Assembly (NCBI GenBank): GCA_020024175.1
Contig: JAHHUB010000009.1
Span: 1 to 19,239, forward strand
Direction: 5' to 3'
Length of the DNA: 19,239 nucleotides
Source: Oscillospiraceae bacterium
GTDB lineage: Bacteria > Bacillota > Clostridia > Oscillospirales > Ruminococcaceae
Shown: positions 15,820 through 19,239 of the stretch, one piece after another
How the letters are laid out: each line of letters starts with the position of its first letter
Numbering within the stretch: position 1 is the first letter of the stretch
The notes under the pieces: generated by a model
The model's database searches: none
What the model was told of the DNA's origin: nothing
The model's input: only the letters and a program-made list of their open reading frames with translations
Made by a program: the position numbers and the translations under genes

Positions 15820-17718
15820 ATGAATTACAGTATTATTGGTACTGCCGGCCATGTTGACCACGGAAAAACCTGTCTTATCAAAGCTTTGACAGGAATAGAA
15901 ACCGACAGACTGGGCGAAGAAAAAAAACGTGGTATCACTATTGATTTAGGTTTTGCCCACATAAAATTTTCCGATGGTTCACAAGCCAGTATTATTGATG
16001 TTCCGGGTCATGAAAAATTTATAAAAAATATGCTGGCAGGTGCCTCAGGCATTGACTTGGTGCTTATGGTTATTGCCGCTGACGAAGGCATTATGCCTCA
16101 AACCAAAGAACATATTGACATTTTGACTTTGCTTGGCATAAAAAAAGGCATTGTAGTGCTCACTAAATCCGATATGGTAGATGAGGACTGGCTTTTGTTT
16201 ATGGAGGAGGAAATAAAGGAAAAACTCCAGCACAGTTTTCTTAAAGACGCTCCCATTGTTCCTGTATCCGCTCAAACAGGTCAGGGTATAGAAAATCTGC
16301 GGGATATGATTTATAAAATGCTCCAACAGCAGGACAGCGACAGAAACAACAAAAGATTCCGTATTCCCATTGACAGAATTTTCTCCGTGGAAGGGTTCGG
16401 AGCTGTTATCACAGGTACAATGATAGAGGGAAAAGTCAGTGTAGGGGACAATCTTATGATTTACCCATCCATGCTGGAAACCAAAGCAAGAAATATTCAG
16501 GTTCACTCCCAGGATGTACAGACTGCTTATTCAGGTCAAAGAACTGCAGTAAATTTAGCAGGCATTAAAAAATCCGATATTAAACGCGGTGATATTTTAG
16601 CACCTAAAGACAGTGTGGCTGTTACAGATTTTATAGATGTAAAAATCAATATGCTGGCTGATACCAACAGAATTATCAAAAATAACAGTGATGTACATTT
16701 TCATCATGGCAGCGGTGAAATGGTTGCCAAAGTAGTGCTGTTCGGCAAAGATAAATTATCAAAAGGTGAAAGCGGATATGCTCAGTTAAGATGCACAGAA
16801 AATTTTGCAGCAAAAGCAGGAGATCCTTTTGTACTAAGATTTATCTCCCCACTCGAAACCATTGCTGGAGGAGTTATATTAAACACTATGCCAGCCAAAC
16901 GCAAAAGAGCTGATGAAAACGCTCTTAAAATCATTGAAACATTTGAAAAAGGCAATAACTCCGAAAAAGTAAGTGCTGCTGTCAGCGACTGCGGCTCACT
17001 GCCTGTAAGCATAAATGATATTTCAATACGAGTAAACATTTCACCGGATGAAGTTAAAACAATTTGTGACAAGCTTGACCATAAAAAAGAAATCACAGAA
17101 GTTGCAGAAGGACTTTATATTCACAAAAATGAAATTGAACGCATTAAAAAAGCTGCTGAAAGTCTTCTTTCAGTTTACCATAGGGAAAATCCTCTTAAAG
17201 CTGGCATAAAGCGTGAAGAACTTCGTACAAAACTTCGTCCCAATATGGAAATGACCCATATAGACAGAATTTTTAATCAGCTTATTAACCAGAAATTCAT
17301 CAAGGAAGATAAGGGAATTATATCTCTTTATGCTTTTGAAGTTGTTGTAAATGAGGACAGCCAAAAAATTCACAATGAAATTATCAAGGCATTTGATGAC
17401 GGAAAATTTTCTCCCCCTTCTCCTGATGAAATAGCTGCAAAATATCCAAAACTCAAAAATATAAATCAAATTTTCTCCAAAATGATAACTGATGGAGATT
17501 TAGTCAGACTTTCAGAAAAAATCTTCATGTCCAAAGCCTCTTATAACGAAGCATTGGAAAAGATAAAAGCTTTGGAAAGCGAAAAAGGTGAAATTATTCT
17601 AGCAGATGTAAGAGATGTGCTTAACACCTCAAGAAAATATGCACTGGGACTTTTGGAATACTGGGATAACAAGAAAATCACAAAGAAAAACGGCGATATA
17701 AGACATTTTTCAAAATAA
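15820..17718 (+). CDS. selB: Selenocysteine-specific elongation factor SelB
   Basis: A 632-residue GTPase that brings Sec-tRNA to UGA codons marked by a SECIS hairpin. The N-terminal EF-Tu-like part has G1 GHVDHGKT (about 10-17), G3 DVPGH (about 60-64) and G4 TKSD (115-118). It is followed by beta-barrel domains (IDRIFSVEGFGAVITGTMIEGKV, about 182-204) and a C-terminal winged-helix region (about 390-632) that binds the mRNA hairpin. It is slightly longer than E. coli SelB (614). An AGGAGAG ribosome site precedes the ATG; the gene begins 5 bases after selA. No terminator separates it from tRNA-Sec, so read-through into the tRNA is possible. Confidence 0.97.
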   Translation: MNYSIIGTAGHVDHGKTCLIKALTGIETDRLGEEKKRGITIDLGFAHIKFSDGSQASIIDVPGHEKFIKNMLAGASGIDLVLMVIAADEGIMPQTKEHIDILTLLGIKKGIVVLTKSDMVDEDWLLFMEEEIKEKLQHSFLKDAPIVPVSAQTGQGIENLRDMIYKMLQQQDSDRNNKRFRIPIDRIFSVEGFGAVITGTMIEGKVSVGDNLMIYPSMLETKARNIQVHSQDVQTAYSGQRTAVNLAGIKKSDIKRGDILAPKDSVAVTDFIDVKINMLADTNRIIKNNSDVHFHHGSGEMVAKVVLFGKDKLSKGESGYAQLRCTENFAAKAGDPFVLRFISPLETIAGGVILNTMPAKRKRADENALKIIETFEKGNNSEKVSAAVSDCGSLPVSINDISIRVNISPDEVKTICDKLDHKKEITEVAEGLYIHKNEIERIKKAAESLLSVYHRENPLKAGIKREELRTKLRPNMEMTHIDRIFNQLINQKFIKEDKGIISLYAFEVVVNEDSQKIHNEIIKAFDDGKFSPPSPDEIAAKYPKLKNINQIFSKMITDGDLVRLSEKIFMSKASYNEALEKIKALESEKGEIILADVRDVLNTSRKYALGLLEYWDNKKITKKNGDIRHFSK

Positions 17719-17730
17719 TTAAATTCAGTA

Positions 17731-17759
17731 TTGACAACATAGGCAAAATATGTTACAAT
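17731..17759 (+). promoter_or_regulatory. Promoter of tRNA-Sec
   Basis: TTGACA (17731-17736, perfect) and TACAAT (17754-17759, 5 of 6) with a 17-base spacer. The -10 is 12 bases upstream of the mature tRNA 5' end. Confidence 0.85.
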
Positions 17760-17771
17760 ATTTGAGTACTT

Positions 17772-17868
17772 GGGAGCGGATAAGTGCTGGTGTGCTTCAC
17801 GGTCTTCAAAACCGCTGTTAGGGGTTTAAAGCTTCTTAGATGGGTTCAATTCCCATACGTTCCCGCCA
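17772..17868 (+). tRNA. selC: tRNA-Sec (anticodon UCA)
   Basis: 97 bases including an encoded CCA. The anticodon loop CTTCAAA carries TCA, which pairs with UGA. The D stem is 6 bp (AAGTGC/GTGCTT) with a 4-base loop, as in bacterial tRNA-Sec. There is a long variable arm and a 5-bp T stem (ATGGG/CCCAT). The acceptor is GGGAGCGG with ACGTTCCC: seven pairs (one G-U), then a G-A opposition at position 8. The anticodon stem has 4 clear pairs (CGGT/ACCG) and an A-C opposition as the fifth. A strong promoter and terminator frame it. Confidence 0.93.
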
Positions 17869-17881
17869 AATTTATATTTAT

Positions 17882-17913
17882 AAAAAAGCGTTGCTTATAT
17901 GCAGCGCTTTTTT
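17882..17913 (+). terminator. Terminator of tRNA-Sec
   Basis: A 13-bp stem (17882-17894 with 17901-17913), mostly GC in the centre, with a 6-base loop and six T at its 3' end. It is 13 bases after the tRNA. Confidence 0.88.
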
Positions 17914-17958
17914 GTCATATTACATATTATTTAAAAAGTAATTTTTATAAATTTATGA

Positions 17959-17987
17959 TTGATTAACAGAAGTTTTTAGTGTATAAT
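17959..17987 (+). promoter_or_regulatory. Promoter of the thioredoxin-like selenoprotein operon
   Basis: TTGATT (17959-17964) and a perfect TATAAT (17982-17987) with 17-base spacing, 32 bases before the ATG at 18020. A separate promoter after a terminator shows the gene is an independent unit. Confidence 0.7.
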
Positions 17988-18019
17988 ATGTATAATATTT
18001 TGTGAAAAGAGGTAATATT

Positions 18020-18334
18020 ATGGCTATTAATATGCTTAAAGACCGAAAACTGGAAGATTTGACCGCAAAGGGTTTTTCAGTTGTGGTTTTTACAATGGAC
18101 GGCTGAGGTGCCTGTGTTGATCTTTCTAAAGTTTTAGAAATAATTAATTATGAAATGCCCTTTGTTAATATAATCAAAGTTCACAACAAGGAAAACAGAG
18201 ATTATTTTAATCTTCATAATGTTCACGCCTGCCCCACTATTTTCTTTTATAAAAACGGCGAAAAAGTTGGCGAACATCTAGGTTCCATGCCTGTATCTGA
18301 TTTTGACAAATACTTTGAAAAATACCTTTACTAA
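18020..18334 (+). CDS. Thioredoxin-like selenoprotein with UGAC active site
   Basis: Missed when TGA is read as stop. An ATG at 18020 with an AGAGGT ribosome site opens a 104-residue frame to TAA at 18332, with one in-frame TGA at 18104-18106 (codon 29). With Sec it reads FTMDG-U-GAC-VDLSK, so U29 and C32 sit where thioredoxin has C-G-P-C. The rest fits a thioredoxin fold: an opening helix and strand (SVVVFTMDG), a long helix after the active site, a middle strand (FVNIIKV), a cis-Pro loop (ACPTIFFYKNG, Pro about residue 71) and a last helix. The Trp before the active site is missing and the x-x is Gly-Ala. Likely a Sec-dependent thiol or peroxide reductase or a thioredoxin-like protein; its target is unknown. 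It is followed at 14 bases by a trigger-factor-like gene. Confidence 0.88.
18123..18140 (+). promoter_or_regulatory. Candidate bacterial SECIS hairpin of the thioredoxin-like gene
   Basis: TTTCTAA-AGTT-TTAGAAA: a 7-bp stem with an AGUU loop, starting 17 bases after the UGA; the loop GU lies about 25 bases after it. The stem is AU-rich but perfectly paired. Position and apical GU match the E. coli rule. Confidence 0.45.
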
Positions 18335-18348
18335 ATAGGAGTGAAGTT

Positions 18349-19167
18349 ATGATTAAATACATATATGTACCCACAATGGAAAGCCTTTTAGAAGGCATAA
18401 GAAATATTAAAATAAAACTTCCAGACAGAGTAAAAACACTGGCAGAAGAAAAGAAGATTTATGAAGTAAAAGGTGCCTCCTATTATGAAGGCGATACTGC
18501 AGAAGTAAATGATATTCTCACTGTTAAAGCCGATGACAGCCAATATGAAATCTGTCTTGGAAAAAACTTTTTTGATGAAACTGTGGAAAAAGCCTTAGTT
18601 GGAATGAAAATAAATGAAACTAAAACTGTAAAAACCGCTGAAAAAGAAATTTCCGTAACAGTTTTAAATATTAAAAAGAAAAAATACAACACAATAACTT
18701 TAGAACAGGTAAAAGAAAATCTTCCCCAAACTAATTCCCTGGAAGAATTTGATAACTATCTCTATGATAATGTTGTAAACAATCTGATAGAGGAAAGTGT
18801 TTACTATAAAATTGCCACCCCGGTAATTAATAAAATTAAAGTTGTATCTAAAATAGAATTTGAAAACAGTGATGTTGACAAGGATTTTATAAACTATGCA
18901 GTAAGATACCGTATTGCCGATGAGGAAATTAAAAACGAATACCTTACATCTTTGGTTTGTCTTAAAATTGCTGAAAATAACAGCAAAAAATACAATGAAG
19001 AAAACTACAATATCTTTATTAAAAACAGAGCAGCAGCCAAAGGTGTTGATGCTGAAAAATTAAAAGAAGCTATCCCCTACAGCATATACAAATACGCAGT
19101 ATCCAAAAATGAATTTATTGATTCAGTTATTGAATATTCCAAAAACAACATGGTTACAAAAGAATAA
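18349..19167 (+). CDS. Trigger-factor-like / FKBP-like peptidyl-prolyl isomerase homolog (divergent)
   Basis: 272 residues. The N-terminal 60 residues are mixed. A short FKBP/trigger-factor-type domain follows (about 60-120): NDILTVKADDSQYEICLGKN then LVGMKINETKTVKT and ISVTVLNIKKKKYNTIT, the strand pattern around the flap and the closing 'G-x-K-x-x-E-x-k-x-v' segment of trigger factor. The region from about 125 to 272 is helical and charged, like the trigger-factor C-terminal arms. The ribosome-docking GFRxGK motif of trigger factor is not visible, so this is probably not the housekeeping copy. The ATG at 18349 follows a GGAGTGAAG site and is 14 bases after the selenoprotein; the same terminator closes both. 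It could be a chaperone/PPIase partner, or a distant SurA-like fold. Family call uncertain. Confidence 0.5.
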   Translation: MIKYIYVPTMESLLEGIRNIKIKLPDRVKTLAEEKKIYEVKGASYYEGDTAEVNDILTVKADDSQYEICLGKNFFDETVEKALVGMKINETKTVKTAEKEISVTVLNIKKKKYNTITLEQVKENLPQTNSLEEFDNYLYDNVVNNLIEESVYYKIATPVINKIKVVSKIEFENSDVDKDFINYAVRYRIADEEIKNEYLTSLVCLKIAENNSKKYNEENYNIFIKNRAAAKGVDAEKLKEAIPYSIYKYAVSKNEFIDSVIEYSKNNMVTKE

Positions 19168-19173
19168 AAATAC

Positions 19174-19206
19174 AAACAGCCCGAATTTTACAACGGGCTG
19201 TTTTTT
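19174..19206 (+). terminator. Terminator of the selenoprotein/trigger-factor-like operon
   Basis: A 10-bp stem (19174-19183 with 19194-19203) with a GC-rich core and a 10-base loop, then a T run through 19206. It is 6 bases after the stop at 19167. Confidence 0.88.
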
Positions 19207-19239
19207 ACTATAGTTATTACAAAAAAGTTATTGCATAAT

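Noticed and set aside
17784..17966. 60-codon plus-strand open frame over tRNA-Sec
   Set aside because: It runs through the tRNA and its terminator; chance frame.
1..19239. CRISPR arrays, insertion sequences, phage or attachment sites
   Set aside because: No spaced direct repeats, transposase or integrase reading frames, or terminal inverted repeats were seen.

Overview
The window looks like a piece of a low-GC, anaerobic, amino-acid-fermenting Clostridia (Firmicutes) chromosome. The main evidence is a complete glycine reductase operon, a complete selenocysteine (Sec) machinery, strong AGGAGG-type ribosome sites and sigma-A-like promoters in AT-rich spacers. No species can be named from the sequence alone. 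No phage, transposase, insertion sequence or CRISPR was seen.

Layout. (1) Positions 1-1389: the C-terminal part of a membrane protein with an acidic tail (+), convergent with a Gly/Met-rich, Ser/Glu-tailed membrane protein (-), with a shared bidirectional terminator between them. (2) Positions 1599-4854: a plus-strand transcription unit with a PatB/MalY-type PLP C-S lyase/aminotransferase, a GNAT acetyltransferase, three small unrecognised genes (the last broken or recoded by an in-frame TGA at codon 6) and a strong terminator. (3) Positions 4881-13072, minus strand: the glycine reductase operon, in transcription order grdX-grdE-grdB-trxB-trxA-grdA-grdC-grdD. It is preceded by a good promoter, a tandem glycine riboswitch and an intrinsic terminator. 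(4) Positions 13310-17718, plus strand and divergent from grd: selD-selA-selB. (5) Positions 17731-17913: tRNA-Sec (UCA anticodon) with its own promoter and terminator. (6) Positions 17959-19206: a small operon encoding an unannotated thioredoxin-like selenoprotein (motif U-G-A-C, TGA at 18104) and a trigger-factor-like protein, closed by a terminator.

How the genes work together. Glycine reductase reduces glycine to acetyl phosphate and ammonia. GrdE/GrdB bind and activate glycine, the GrdA selenoprotein accepts the carboxymethyl group on Sec44, GrdC/GrdD release acetyl phosphate, and TrxB/TrxA re-reduce GrdA using NADPH. GrdA and GrdB each need Sec, which SelD (selenophosphate), SelA (Ser-to-Sec on the tRNA), SelB (the Sec elongation factor) and the tRNA supply from the divergent neighbours. 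SelD is itself a selenoprotein. The locus therefore holds four well-supported UGA-Sec genes (grdA, grdB, selD and the thioredoxin-like gene), and all four are split or missed when TGA is read as stop. A fifth in-frame TGA (4347) is more likely a nonsense mutation.

Stretches of about 300 bases or more without a protein gene are 12723-13379 (grd terminator, riboswitch, two divergent promoters, and a featureless AT-rich stretch) and 17719-18019 (tRNA-Sec with its promoter and terminator, plus the promoter of the next operon).
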